From Bolinopsis microptera (Eukaryota; Ctenophora; Tentaculata; Lobata; Bolinopsidae), in assembly GCF_026151205.1 (NCBI RefSeq), contig NC_087073.1, positions 13,037,837-13,101,836 on the forward strand: DNA of 64,000 nucleotides, written 5' to 3'. Of the stretch, positions 11,401-21,279 are shown piece by piece. Both the position numbers and the translations under genes were made by a program. Below the pieces are notes generated by a model. The model was not told the DNA's origin, did no database searches, and saw only the letters and a list, made by a program, of their open reading frames with translations. Within the stretch, counting starts at the first letter, position 1. Each line of letters opens with the position of its first letter.

Positions 11401-13893
11401 TATTCGGATTTCCACATACGAAATTTTGAATCAGGAATTATCTCTTTGAAAAATAAGATTATTGAAAGCTAAAGATCGACTAGAAGTGTATTAACTAAGC
11501 AACAAAAAGCGAACTATTATTACTCTATAAAATCTATAATGAGATAATAATTAACACACCATCAGTTAACTACTTGGATGTAGAACTCTCCCTGGGGGAG
11601 AACAACAACATCGACTACAGACTATTTAAGAAAGAGACTGATGCCAGGCTTTACCTTAATACTGATAGTTTCCACCCAAACCACGTCTTTAAATCAGTAG
11701 TATTCTCACAGATGATCCGAGTGATCAAGCGAAATTCGCAGGATCACACATGTGTGGAGGACCTGGAGGAACTTAAAGAAGACCTAATGAAAAGTGGACA
11801 CAAGGAGGGGACCTTAACGGAAACAGAGCCTGAAGCAGTCTTGAGATCAATAGAACACGATTTGTATGAGAGGGAAGATAAGAAGCCAATCACTGACAAA
11901 GTTGTCTTTTCAGTGAAATTTTTCAAAGAGGTCACTGAACTTAGGAAGTTGGTACACTCTACTAGTGAGGACATCAAACAATTATGCGGAGACGTACAGA
12001 TATTGTTTGCACTACGTAAACAGCCATCTATAGGCAACACAGTAGTGCGCAATAGAAAACTCAGTTCGTGCTCCGAAACGGATTCTTTCACCGTCAGCCA
12101 AAACTGTGGCGGGAGAGGCTGTGCAACCTGTCCCCAACTGTTCAACTCCAACGAAGTTATCACTGTCAATGGTTTGGATTTAACTCTGGATTTCCGGTTG
12201 ACATGTAAGGACAGCAATATAATTTATGTCGCCCAATGCCAAATTTGTAATAAACTTCCCCAGAGCCTAAAAGACGATACCTATTTCGGCCAAACGGTTT
12301 CTCCATTTCATATCAGAATGAATGGACACAGAAACAAGTTTAAAATTGATAATGAATTGTCATTTGAGAAGTCGGCACTTTCCATGCATTGTTTTCTAGC
12401 GCATAAATCTGATTTCACTATGGGAGTTTTTAAATTAGGTGTAGTAAGAAAAGTCCGACCAACAGCACTTGATAGAGAAGAGAGCATTCTTATTTCAAAA
12501 TTTAGAACTAATATTTTTGGGTTAAATAGGATTGTAGTTACTCGCTGAATAATCTGTTATGCTCTGTTGTCCATTCTACCTAGCACATTGAGCTCTTTAG
12601 TAAAGTTTCAGATTAAAATCTGTTTTAAATTTTCAAGTTGTTAACTTTTAAATTGCTTTCATTAGTCTAACCTAATTTTATTTTTATAGGCTAGTGATGT
12701 AAATATACGAAGAATTCACCTATATTTGTGCTGTCTTACTATGTGTCCAAACCAAATTGAATTAACACACCTGTCACTGGCATCTACACAGTCCCCAAAG
12801 GCTGGTAACACTGCCAGGGGGAGCTCGAACTGTTCATCATAACTCTCTCCCTTCTCAATGAACGCTTTCATTGCCAGCTCTAACAATTCCTGTTGAATAA
12901 TGTTAATTGTTATGACATTTCTAGTAATTTAAACCACTGTGAAATTTAAATCTATAATTAGTCAGGAGTGGAGTTTGCATATAATTCTCTCGAAACAACT
13001 GTTGTTTGCAGAACATTGAAATAGATAAAATAGTTGTGTTAAAAGTAGAGATAACCATACCTTGAAGACAATAGTAGCAATGTTCCTGACTTTAGGAGGC
13101 AGCTTCATCTCCACAGCAGCGTCCTCCTCGTCTCCTTTGCCAGCGTGTACTGAGCAGGCGTGACCCTGTGTTCAGGTATTAGCATGTTAGCTATCATAAA
13201 TCATTGTTTATGAGAGATTAAGTACTTTTGATGAGCACAACAATACCTAACGATGGTAACATCATCTGTGATCAGTAACGTGCCTTTATTAAACCTCTGT
13301 ATAATTATTAACAACATTTAAAATGCGTTACAACTCTAATATCAGTGCATTCCATATTGTAGTTTCGACGAAAAAGCCACCTTCAAGCAGTTTTCAAGTT
13401 AATAAAAGGCAAAAATTAAACTCACATATTTCCAAGCCTCTACATCCCCACAGTCACACATTCCACTACCGTGAGAAGTGTTGACGTGAAGGTTGTGTTT
13501 CTCCGTGTGATGCGGACTCGCGTAATAACAGTCCATACACATGACACAGGTGCGGTCCAGCGCGCACTCCAAACAGCTAAACGTGGGCTCATTGTACTGG
13601 AGTATCTTACCACAAGGACCTCCAGCTCCAAGTGCCTTCTTCAGAAGGGGCAGCTCTGTTTCAGGATTCTTACCTGCGCAGATGAGCCGTGACAACGTGC
13701 TCACTATCTCGCGAGACAGAGCTTCATGAGGTTTACCAGAGTGGAGAGCTTCTAGCAGGACTGATTTTATGTATTGGAGCAGCACTTTGCCCTCAGGATC
13801 CACTGCATGGTCAGTTGCAGTGTAGACATTAAATAGCTGCGCGGTAGATGTTGCTACAAACTCGGTAACTGTGTTATCTTCCTCATCATCCAT
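5500..13893 (-). CDS. UBR1/UBR2-like: UBR1/UBR2-type N-degron E3 ubiquitin-protein ligase
   Basis: Seven coding exons: 13893-13426, 13165-13061, 12889-12771, 11085-10845, 10480-10367, 10082-9898, 9655-5500. They total 5388 nt, an exact 1796 codons with stop, close to vertebrate UBR1/UBR2 (about 1750 residues). Phases match at every junction. Domains in order: UBR box at about residues 92-175 with its Cys/His zinc ligands (FSCLECALDRTCVMCMDCYY, GMCDCGD, then GHACSVH in exon 2), which reads basic N-terminal residues. A ClpS-like domain follows at about 231-300 (VIYNDEVHNFDEV, DREGR) for bulky hydrophobic N-termini. Then a long helical scaffold, a RING-H2 at about 1135-1245 (TCILCKD, SCGHPMHLKC, CPYCK), and the C-terminal UBR autoinhibitory domain from about 1675 (CLICGDLVC, CQVLFLPLR, GPYVDKYGE). 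All key zinc ligands are present, so it is probably active with an E2 in the cytosol. The last exon is 4156 bp without an intron, while the six before it are 105-468 bp. UBR3 is the alternative, but the C-terminus fits UBR1/2 better. Confidence 0.93.
9656..13425 (-). other. Introns 1-6 of the UBR gene (set of six, with short exons between)
   Basis: The introns are 13425-13166, 13060-12890, 12770-11086, 10844-10481, 10366-10083 and 9897-9656. All are GT-AG on the minus strand. Only the third carries a recognisable insertion, the Penelope-like element. The others are short and AT-rich, with nothing else seen. Confidence 0.85.
11561..12759 (+). mobile_element. 5'-truncated Penelope-like element with GIY-YIG endonuclease
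   Basis: The open reading stretch ends at TGA 12546-12548. It begins with the end of a reverse transcriptase (SVNYLDVELSLGENN, then YLNTDSFHPNH, the RT thumb typical of Penelope-like elements). It continues into a Cys-rich linker (CGGRGCATCPQL) and a GIY-YIG nuclease core (IIYVAQCQICNK, YFGQTVSPFHIRMNGHR), and closes with LDREE. The palm and fingers of the RT are missing, so it cannot move by itself. It lies antisense inside intron 3 of the UBR gene. A 12-bp exact direct repeat, AATTAACACACC, flanks it at 11549-11560 and 12760-12771, which I read as the target-site duplication. About 210 bp of 3' tail follows the stop and matches the end of the second copy near 16.2 kb. Confidence 0.88.
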
Positions 13894-13925
13894 TTAGCAT
13901 ATCAATCTGTACTGCTAAATTATTT

Positions 13926-14010
13926 GATTTGTAATAATCATACTAATCATATTAATCATATTAATCATACTAATTATACTAATCATACTAATCATACTAA
14001 TTATACTAGT
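13926..14010. repeat. AT-rich short tandem repeat (about 9 bp, AATCATACT-like)
   Basis: Variants of AATCATACT, AATCATATT and AATTATACT follow one another just upstream of the UBR start codon. Confidence 0.8.
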
Positions 14011-14040
14011 CAATAATCATCATTCATAAAAGGTATGATA

Positions 14041-14286
14041 CTGCCGTTTTCTGGCAAAAGTGCTTAAAGACCACTCAAAAATCCGAGGTTTTCAAGCACC
14101 TTTGACACATTTATGACAAATATTGGCATTTTAAGCGGTTTCATAAGGGGGTTTTGGAGGCCAGCCATTTGTTTTAATGGCTTCTGATGGTTTTCAGGGA
14201 TAGTTCTTGACCCAAAAACCAAATTTGGGTTAAAGAATTCAGAATATCAAAAATGGTCTTTAAGCACATTTGTCAGAAAACGGCAG
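14041..14286. mobile_element. Short inverted-repeat element (MITE) 5' of the UBR gene
   Basis: Starts CTGCCGTTTTCTGGCAAAAG and ends TTTGTCAGAAAACGGCAG. The inverted match extends about 35-40 bp inward (TGCTTAAAGACCA on both arms). The length is 246 bp with no coding content. The flanks (ATA / CATA) do not give a clear target-site duplication. It sits about 150 bp upstream of the UBR start codon. Confidence 0.75.
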
Positions 14287-14648
14287 CATATCAGATGTGA
14301 TCGATTTAAGCTTATATCAAATTGATCACAATTTCCATCAGGATATTCATTTGTAAAACTTTAAATGCCTATTAAATGAAAGTAAGAAAGTCACGTGATT
14401 AGTAACTGTTAATGAATAATAGGGGAAACTTTCAAACTTTGTTGTAGTAATTAAAACTAGCAATAAATTACATTTCTCACTGTTGATATTACAAGATAAG
14501 AAAATACATTAGAGAATGTTCACCCATCCAATCTTCTTTAAAAACCAACTAGTGACGTGAGTTACACTGCATCATTATGTCTAGACCACATATTTTAAAA
14601 TGATGTAAACACAATTTGAAACTTTGAATCAACAAGCCAACGAAAGAT
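14287..14648. other. Intergenic spacer
   Basis: AT-rich sequence between the MITE and the 3' end of the small basic gene. Nothing else supported. Confidence 0.6.
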
Positions 14649-14987
14649 TCATATTCTTTTCCATTTAGGTTTATGATCAAAATACTTTAAGTTCAATTGG
14701 TTTTGTACCCATGGATCTGATAACATAAGATTCCTGTCCTTCATTTCTCGTTTCAAACGTTTACCAAAATCAGTCTTGGTCCAGTAAGTACGACCACGGT
14801 CAAGCTTTCTACGACGTAGAGTTGTTGGCTGAAACTTCCATCTGGTCCTTCCTTCTCCTCGGTTCCATCCTTCCAACACACTTGAAGTGTGTATACATGC
14901 TACTCCAATTTGAGATGATATTGAACCTTGACAAACTCGTGATGTTATCTTGAACAACTGGCTGACTGATGATGACAGTACATTCAT
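14649..14987 (-). CDS. Small basic protein, probably mitochondrial; family not recognised
   Basis: 112 residues from the ATG at 14987. That ATG lies two bases after a good splice acceptor on the minus strand (TTGTTTCAG then T-ATG), so the 5' UTR is probably in an upstream exon. The first 35 or so residues (MNVLSSSVSQLFKITSRV) have few acidic residues and resemble a mitochondrial presequence. The rest is strongly basic and rich in aromatic residues (WNRGEGRTRWKFQ, LRRRKLDRGR, then YFDHKPKWKRI at the end). This composition fits a mitochondrial ribosomal protein. I compared mL51 and mL63 from memory and neither aligned convincingly, so no name is given. An in-frame upstream extension to 15089 is possible but would read through the acceptor. 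Confidence 0.6.
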   Translation of the reverse strand: MNVLSSSVSQLFKITSRVCQGSISSQIGVACIHTSSVLEGWNRGEGRTRWKFQPTTLRRRKLDRGRTYWTKTDFGKRLKREMKDRNLMLSDPWVQNQLNLKYFDHKPKWKRI

Positions 14988-15385
14988 ACTGAAACAACAA
15001 TTAAGAAATGGTGAAAAAAAGTCCAGTATATTATCTCCAATATATATCTTGCAGTTTATCAGTTTAAAAGAATGATTGAGAAGAAACAATTTAAAGCCAT
15101 TTTATTTTACTTTTTGCAGTCATAATTTTATTGATTTTTTGATTTATACAGTAAATAGATGGTTAGCAAAAAAAATAAATTGTGAAAATGGAAACTGGAT
15201 AAAACGTGTACAAATATACAATTTATATACGCATTTCTATAAGATGAGGTAGAATAGAAAGGAATAGCATAAAATTTCACACAACTCTAAACTTCTACCA
15301 AACTCTGTAACATATAACTTATAAACTTAGATACTAAACTTTATATTATATTATTTAATAAAATAATGACAATGTCAATAAATTA
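14988..15385 (-). other. Upstream region of the small basic gene
   Basis: AT-rich, with a run of A/T homopolymers. It should contain the 5' UTR exon of the small basic gene but I cannot place it. Confidence 0.4.
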
Positions 15386-15398
15386 ATAAATAGTAATA

Positions 15399-16249
15399 TT
15401 TGCCACACGAAAACATCCTTCAATCGGGAACAGGGTAGTGAAGAATCGACAACTTGGAAATAAGGCTGAATGTCCCCAAAAAACATCACAGAAGTGCTCA
15501 GCCCCTGGATGCAAGACTTGCCCGGTATTGTTCGATCTTGACTCTAAGATCATGGTCAACGGCATGGAGCTTAATCTAGACGAATCCCTCACGTGCAAAG
15601 ATAAGCACATTATTTACGTTGCACAATGCCAGCAGTGTAGGGCTATTGAGGGATCTGAGGACACTTACTTTAGGCAGACGTTGCCTCCATTCCACATTAG
15701 GCTCAATGGGCACCGGAACAAGTTCAACATTGACGACCGTGCCCTCTACGAGCACTCAGCCTTATCAATGCATTGTTACGATGTACACAAGGACACTTTC
15801 AGTTTTGACTGTTTCAAATTCGGGATTGTGAAAAAGACTAAACCTTACCTATTAGATAGGGAAGAGGCTAGATTTTGTGCAAAGTTTAGGACTAATGTTT
15901 GGGGTTTAAACAGGATGGAAATTAAGAGATAGTTTTTTGTGGTTTTTACCAATATCTGTAATTTATTAATTTTACCAATTTTGTGCCAATTTTGCGTCAT
16001 TTTTCTTTAAAATTTTATCTACCACGCTGACAGTGAAACAATTTTATCGTATTCCAATTTCTGATCGACTTTCATAATATTCTCTAAAGCTCTAATCATG
16101 ACCTTTTTATAAATTTTTGAATCTCTTTGACTGAGTATTATGATTGATTTTATCTGACTAATTTATTTCTTTTTTGTAGGCTCTAGCGATGTATTAAACG
16201 AAGTTGCCAAGCCAAATTTGTGTGTTTCCCTTCGTGTCCAAAATCAATC
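15399..16249 (+). mobile_element. Second 5'-truncated Penelope-like copy (GIY-YIG domain only)
   Basis: Coding remnant from about 15400 to TAG 15930-15932. It starts at FATRKHPSIGNRVV, which aligns with FALRKQPSIGNTVV of the first copy. It retains the Cys-rich linker (APGCKTCPVL), IIYVAQCQQC, PPFHIRLNGHRNKF and LDREEA. The YFGQT motif of the first copy is YFRQT here. The whole RT is missing. A 13-bp exact direct repeat (ATAAATAGTAATA) flanks it at 15386-15398 and 16250-16262. Both copies end in GTGTCCAAA plus a few bases, so that marks the 3' terminus of the family. Confidence 0.87.
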
Positions 16250-16262
16250 ATAAATAGTAATA

Positions 16263-16627
16263 AGTTAATGTGACATATATCTGTGGGGATTAATATATCT
16301 TTAAATTTATAAAGGAAATTGCATAAAAACCCACCTTAAAAATCAAAGTCAAAGCTATTAACAGATTTTTGAATTGTGAAGTAGACATAATTATTATAGT
16401 GAAACAAGATTTCAGCATTACCATAACTGAAAAACCAATCTTACTGTCAATATATTAGTCATTAATATTCCAAACAAAACAACATATGAAACTTTGACAC
16501 ACATTATATATATATTTTACACATTATATATATAATGTTAAGCGTTTTAACTCCTTAAAACAAAAGTTAGAAACTAGCATTTATAGAAATTAACAGATTT
16601 CGATATTAAAATTTTAGTAAATTCTAT
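16263..16627. other. AT-rich intergenic spacer
   Basis: Contains short TATATA runs near 16505-16535. No gene seen. Confidence 0.6.
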
Positions 16628-17210
16628 TCAAGTACAGGTCACCATCTTAAATACATCCTCAGCATAATGTTGACAATTATGATAAAACGGGTTGTAGAGT
16701 GCAGTCTGTTTTGCATCAAGGCTCAGTCCACCATCACAAAAAATGCAACAAGCGAGCTGAAGCAGTGGGATGAGAAAACTTGAATTCTCTGATCATCTGA
16801 GGTTTCCAAGAAAATGCTCGGGTTTTGTAATTGACGTACTGTACAACATCTGATATTCTTGAGCTAAGTTGCAGATCAAATCCTTCCATATTTTTTCCAA
16901 TCGACCAATAAGATGTTACATCAGAAGGACCTTTAGTTTGATAAACCAGAAACTCATGATATATATCTTTTATTGAGAACCATCCATAAACAGGTGCCTT
17001 CCAGGTTGATATCATCTCCATCTTCTGGGACTGTAGGTGTTCACAAATATTCCTTAGGTCATGCTTTGATGTGTGATTGAAAACATCCTTGTTGTAAAGT
17101 GAGAAACGGACATTGCGATTCGGGTCTTTATCGTATTCTATATCCAAGAAGTTACAACAGGCAAGTTGAACCATGGATATCATTAGCACACTTCTCTGAA
17201 TGCTAGACAT
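16628..17210 (-). pseudogene. NlpC/P60- or LRAT-like (NCQHYA) protein, frame broken near its C-terminus
   Basis: Reading starts at ATG 17210, just after a splice acceptor (TTCATTTACAG), so an upstream exon is likely. The frame stays open to 16734. It contains YHEFLVYQTK and SYWSIGKNMEGFDLQL. A second frame carries on directly with LYNPFYHNCQHYAEDVFK and stops at TGA 16628-16630. The two frames meet at a run of six T (minus strand), around 16736-16741. The HNCQHYA motif with an upstream His (YHEF) resembles the Cys/His pair of permuted NlpC/P60 and LRAT-type thiol enzymes. That assignment is an inference from motif shape. The break may be a real one-base change or a homopolymer error in the assembly, in which case the gene is intact at about 194 residues. 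Confidence 0.55.
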
Positions 17211-17252
17211 AATGCTGTGATCTGTAAATGAATTGAGAAAAGAATATTCAAA

Positions 17253-20060
17253 CAATATACACATAATATAGCAATGGCCAATTGGCTGACTATAAGGTCA
17301 TGGCCCGAACAAACAATTTTTTAAAAAATAGCCAAGTGATGCTAAAGCAGAGCACAAATGTGTAATAAGTTAATAGATAAAAATACTGATTCAATGATTA
17401 AAATTATAGCTGTGAGTGTCAATAAATTACTGTGTCATAAAAAAAGGAACGATGTACACATGATCTGAGATACCAATATCTCAATATCAAAAGGATAGTG
17501 TCTAGAAACATTCATAGTCCATGGTGGCAGGTATCAAGTTAAACGAAGTTACACTGACTGGCAATGTATACGATTGCCGTCTCCCTCTCTCACCCCTGAC
17601 CGCTATCAGGGTGCTCCTGAGGATTGAGAATCTAATCCTGGTGCGCATGTAACACATAATAGCCGCATAGTCTTCTCCTCTCTTCTGGGATAGTTTTTCA
17701 GCGAGTCTCTTGTGGTATCTTGTGGCTTGTGGACCCCATCCGCCATTTGTTGAGTATATAAGTGGGGTAAAGGTGCCTTTTTCCACCTGGATGATTCTGT
17801 TGTTGTACTTTTTCATCTTCCTCATTTCATGAGCTTTATAGATCTGTTCCATATCTTTTTTGTCATATGTGGGTGAGTTGGGGTGGGTAACACAGACATC
17901 AAAGAATGTTCGTTCAAATGTGCTCCAGAGACCTCGTGAGGATACATCAGGTGCAGCTCTATCAGCATTGGTACCAACAATTTCTTCATTATCAAGGGGT
18001 ATCAATGCTGGCTCAGTCACTACATCTCTGCATACTTCACGCTGCAGCTCTGCATTTAGATCACGGATGTTGTTGTGTCTCATAGAAACATAGCCACCTT
18101 TCTTGCATATAAGTGTGTGATTCACATTATTTCTCTCTCCACAAGCACAGTGAAATGGGGTGTTTGGGATCTCCCAACCATAACGCAAGTACAGAGCATC
18201 ACGGAACTCAATCTTGTTCAGGGAGTAGCCAAATCTCTTCAATGGAAGTGCAGTAAGCCAACATCCTGAACCTTTCTCTTTGATGAACTGGAGAGATCTC
18301 TTTAGGTTGGGATCTCTTACACTGTCCTCTATTGATTTGCTAACCGTAAATAAGTGTTTCTCCTTGATTGCCTTGAGACTTTTTATAGTGTCATTTTGAA
18401 TTGACATGTTGTAATGTTCAAGGGTGTTTTGCTGGTTGATAATCAGGTCTGTGAGGTCTTTTGTGATGGTGACTGAGGCTGTGAATTCTCTATTGCAGTT
18501 TTCAACTGGGTTGGAGATACCTAGGCCACCATGTCTGACTGGCAATGCAAATATGGAGCGGTCCAAGTCTGACACGTTCTTACCCAAGATTGCTGGAATA
18601 AAATCTGTTCTGATGCAATCCTCCAATGGTTGAAACAAGTGACTTATACCCGGGATGGTCCTCTGAATGAACGTCCACCGGTGACAAATTCCCTTAGTAT
18701 ATGCAGTCAAAGCAGCTTGGGGCTCCTCAACAGCAATTGATGACAACAGCTTGATGTCCTGACACCATTTATGGACTTTATCTGAGACATATTTGTTCTT
18801 AAAAGCTTCGCTGCCAATTGCTGCACCCAAATGGCGTTCTCCTTCAGACTCAATTTTAATACCAGTGCCTGAGAATACTTTCTGCGCAAGATCTAGGTCC
18901 TCGCTATTCTTCACAATCAGGACGGTCTTACTGGCTTTTGGGTAATATCCATACTTTGGTCCTTGCTCCAACAGCGTATCCCACCATATCTTAATACCTT
19001 CAATCTTTCCACCAGCACTACTGTCGTCTGCATACCAAGACTGTTTGCAAACACTGGGCTTGGAGGCTGTGGCTAGGTCATCTACTAGAGGCTTGATCCC
19101 TAACGCATAGAATGCCATTGCTGCTACATCTCCCTGAGTTGAACCTTCCTCAGACTTAAGTTGGTAGTGGTCCTCGGTAGTATTAATGATCAGGTCTGCT
19201 GGCTTTTGGTAGTGGTTCTTTAGATACTGATAGAGCGGAGGACAGATCTCATGAACATTGTGAAGGGCTGCTTCTCTATTAAGACGATTGAACGCATTAT
19301 CAGCGTCAACCTGTAGTATTGCTTCAGTGTCACTGTCTTCCCAGATCTGTCTCATTGCATGAATGGAAGCCTCTATTCCTGATTTGAGCCCTGCACAGGT
19401 CTGCAATGGGCCAGCAGCATATTGTATATCAGTTTTGAAAGACATTATAACTGCTTTTCCAATGATTCTGCGCAATATCTCGCCGATTCCAATTGGTCTT
19501 ACACCAGGTTTCCCGTTCTTATCCTGGCCTTTATCAAGAGGGATTAATCTGCATGCAGTGAACTCTTTCAGACAGCTATGATGGATATCTTCTCTACAAA
19601 GGCGCCTTGCAACAATTGCTATAGACTCAGCAAGTGTCACTGATGCTTTGCCAAATGATTTGCTGCAGATGATATGCTTCCACAAATCTGAGTCCGTTAG
19701 TGTTGGGCCGCCTGATCCATCCAAATATAAACAAGCCCTCTTGACAGTCTCTGCGTCAATCCTCTCAAATATCACTTCCTGAGGTGGAGGAGTACTGTGA
19801 GGGTGCAGAACAACTGGATCTGCTTTAACAGCTGGAGGGTGTTTCTCCCCAAGGACCTGTTTAATGTTTGCTGTTAGGCTGTGAACTCCTAAGGTGTCAT
19901 TGGAACTGTCAACAAATTTGGTGGCTTGTTTAACTTTCCCAAGAAGCATTAGTCGGCAGAAACTCTTCTTCCTGGATTCCTCGCTGATTTTTTGTTGCTG
20001 CACCAAGGCTTTCTGAATACTCCTGCAATGAATTGATTGTGAGTATAACAAATACTATTG
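17253..20060 (-). mobile_element. Non-LTR retroelement: RT, zinc knuckle and restriction-like endonuclease, intact frame
   Basis: A reading frame of about 840 codons ends at 17502 with no internal stop. N-terminal conserved block: FCRLMLLGKVKQATKF. RT core: GVRPIGIGEILRRIIGKAV, DADNAFNRLNR (first catalytic Asp), STQGDVAAMAFYAL, and SWYADDSSAGG with the YADD box near residue 340. C-terminal part: a zinc knuckle (CACGERNNVNHTLIC), then APDVSSRGLW, FFDVCVTHP and HEMRKMKKYNNRI, which fits the PD...D...E/K pattern of restriction-like endonucleases in R2/CRE/NeSL-type elements. About 250 bp of 3' UTR reaches to about 17253, where homology with the copy at 25.5 kb stops. An acceptor-like TTCATTGCAG at 20025 on the minus strand means the true N-terminus could be spliced or lost. 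No target-site duplication could be assigned for this copy. It lies just upstream of the NCQHYA gene. Confidence 0.85.
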
Positions 20061-21279
20061 CATAAAACGATTTGAAATTTTGTTAAACCTTTCAATTATG
20101 TTAAACATTTCAAAAGAAAACTAGGAGTCAAGAGTAATCTTACAACCAACAAAGTAATCCTACAACCTAAAAGTGTCAATGTTGTAAGCAACAGAACTCT
20201 TGAAAAAACAGTTTTGATTGAAATAAATTTTCGTGCACATACAGAATGAATGGTTAATAATTTAATATATATGTAGACCAAGCTCTGTGCACGGGATGCT
20301 TCCTGGAAGAATCCAGTTCTTTTAGCGGGGCACCCTACCTAAAGCCAAATTGAGATATAATAATCATATTCCTAGAGAAATAATCAGAAATCGAATACCA
20401 ATCAAATAATATGATATATATGAGTAGTAACCATATTTACTATGCAAAATGCCCCAACCACATAGTGTAAATTTATATAGAATTCAAATTCCATATCATC
20501 ATTAAACCTCAATACCTAGTCAATATAATAGCCCAAGCAAAATTAAATAACTTCTTATATACCTTACTGTCATACTACAAATTAATTAAACATTTGAAAT
20601 CTGTTGACCAGAGAATAAATTTCTAAGCCTAATGCAAGTGAAATAATTTAGATGCAATAATGAATGCCTAATGTGAGTATCATTTGTCAATGTCCTTGTA
20701 AAAAAGTCTGTACAAGAGATATGAGTAACTAATATAGAAGAAAAAACAGGAAGTTGTCGTCTGTTGCAAAATAAATAAAATATCTAGAATATAAATTAGA
20801 ATATAAAATAACATTCAGTCAATGTGTCGTCAATAAACTGTACAATTATCAAATGTTAAAACTGGGTGATACAGTCACCAAAAAAAAATACTAAGTATGA
20901 TAAGTTAATAAATTAAATGTGGTCTATAAAACTACCACTAAGTATAATAGGTCAATAAATTAAAAGTGGTTTATAAAACTACCACTGTGGGAACCCCTTC
21001 TCCAGTTAAAACATGTCAGTCATGTGCAAAATCAATCAGAATGGTAAGGTGGTAAAAAAGGGAATATCTTTTCGATACATCATTTATATATGCCACTATA
21101 AGAGCCCAGATTTCCACTCAAATACTGGCCAATGCATAATGCTATAGGACCTCAAAAATAGTATTATAAAACATTTCTATTTTATCCCTACACATTTGTA
21201 AATAACTAGAATTGTGTAACCTTAAATTATTTCAGAATTATAACTATTGTGAATTCAATAAAATAATTATCACTTTTGT
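20061..21279. other. AT-rich repeat-island spacer
   Basis: No gene supported. It contains a locally duplicated phrase (AAGTATRATARGTYAATAAATT) near 20893 and 20941, about 48 bp apart. Confidence 0.5.

Noticed and set aside
15383-15610. Minus-strand frame across the second Penelope-like copy
   Set aside because: Shadow of the plus-strand GIY-YIG coding sequence.
17502-20051. DIRS/tyrosine-recombinase element as the identity of the 17-20 kb retroelement
   Set aside because: No recombinase domain or inverted terminal repeats; the C-terminus fits a restriction-like endonuclease and the truncated copy has a target-site duplication.
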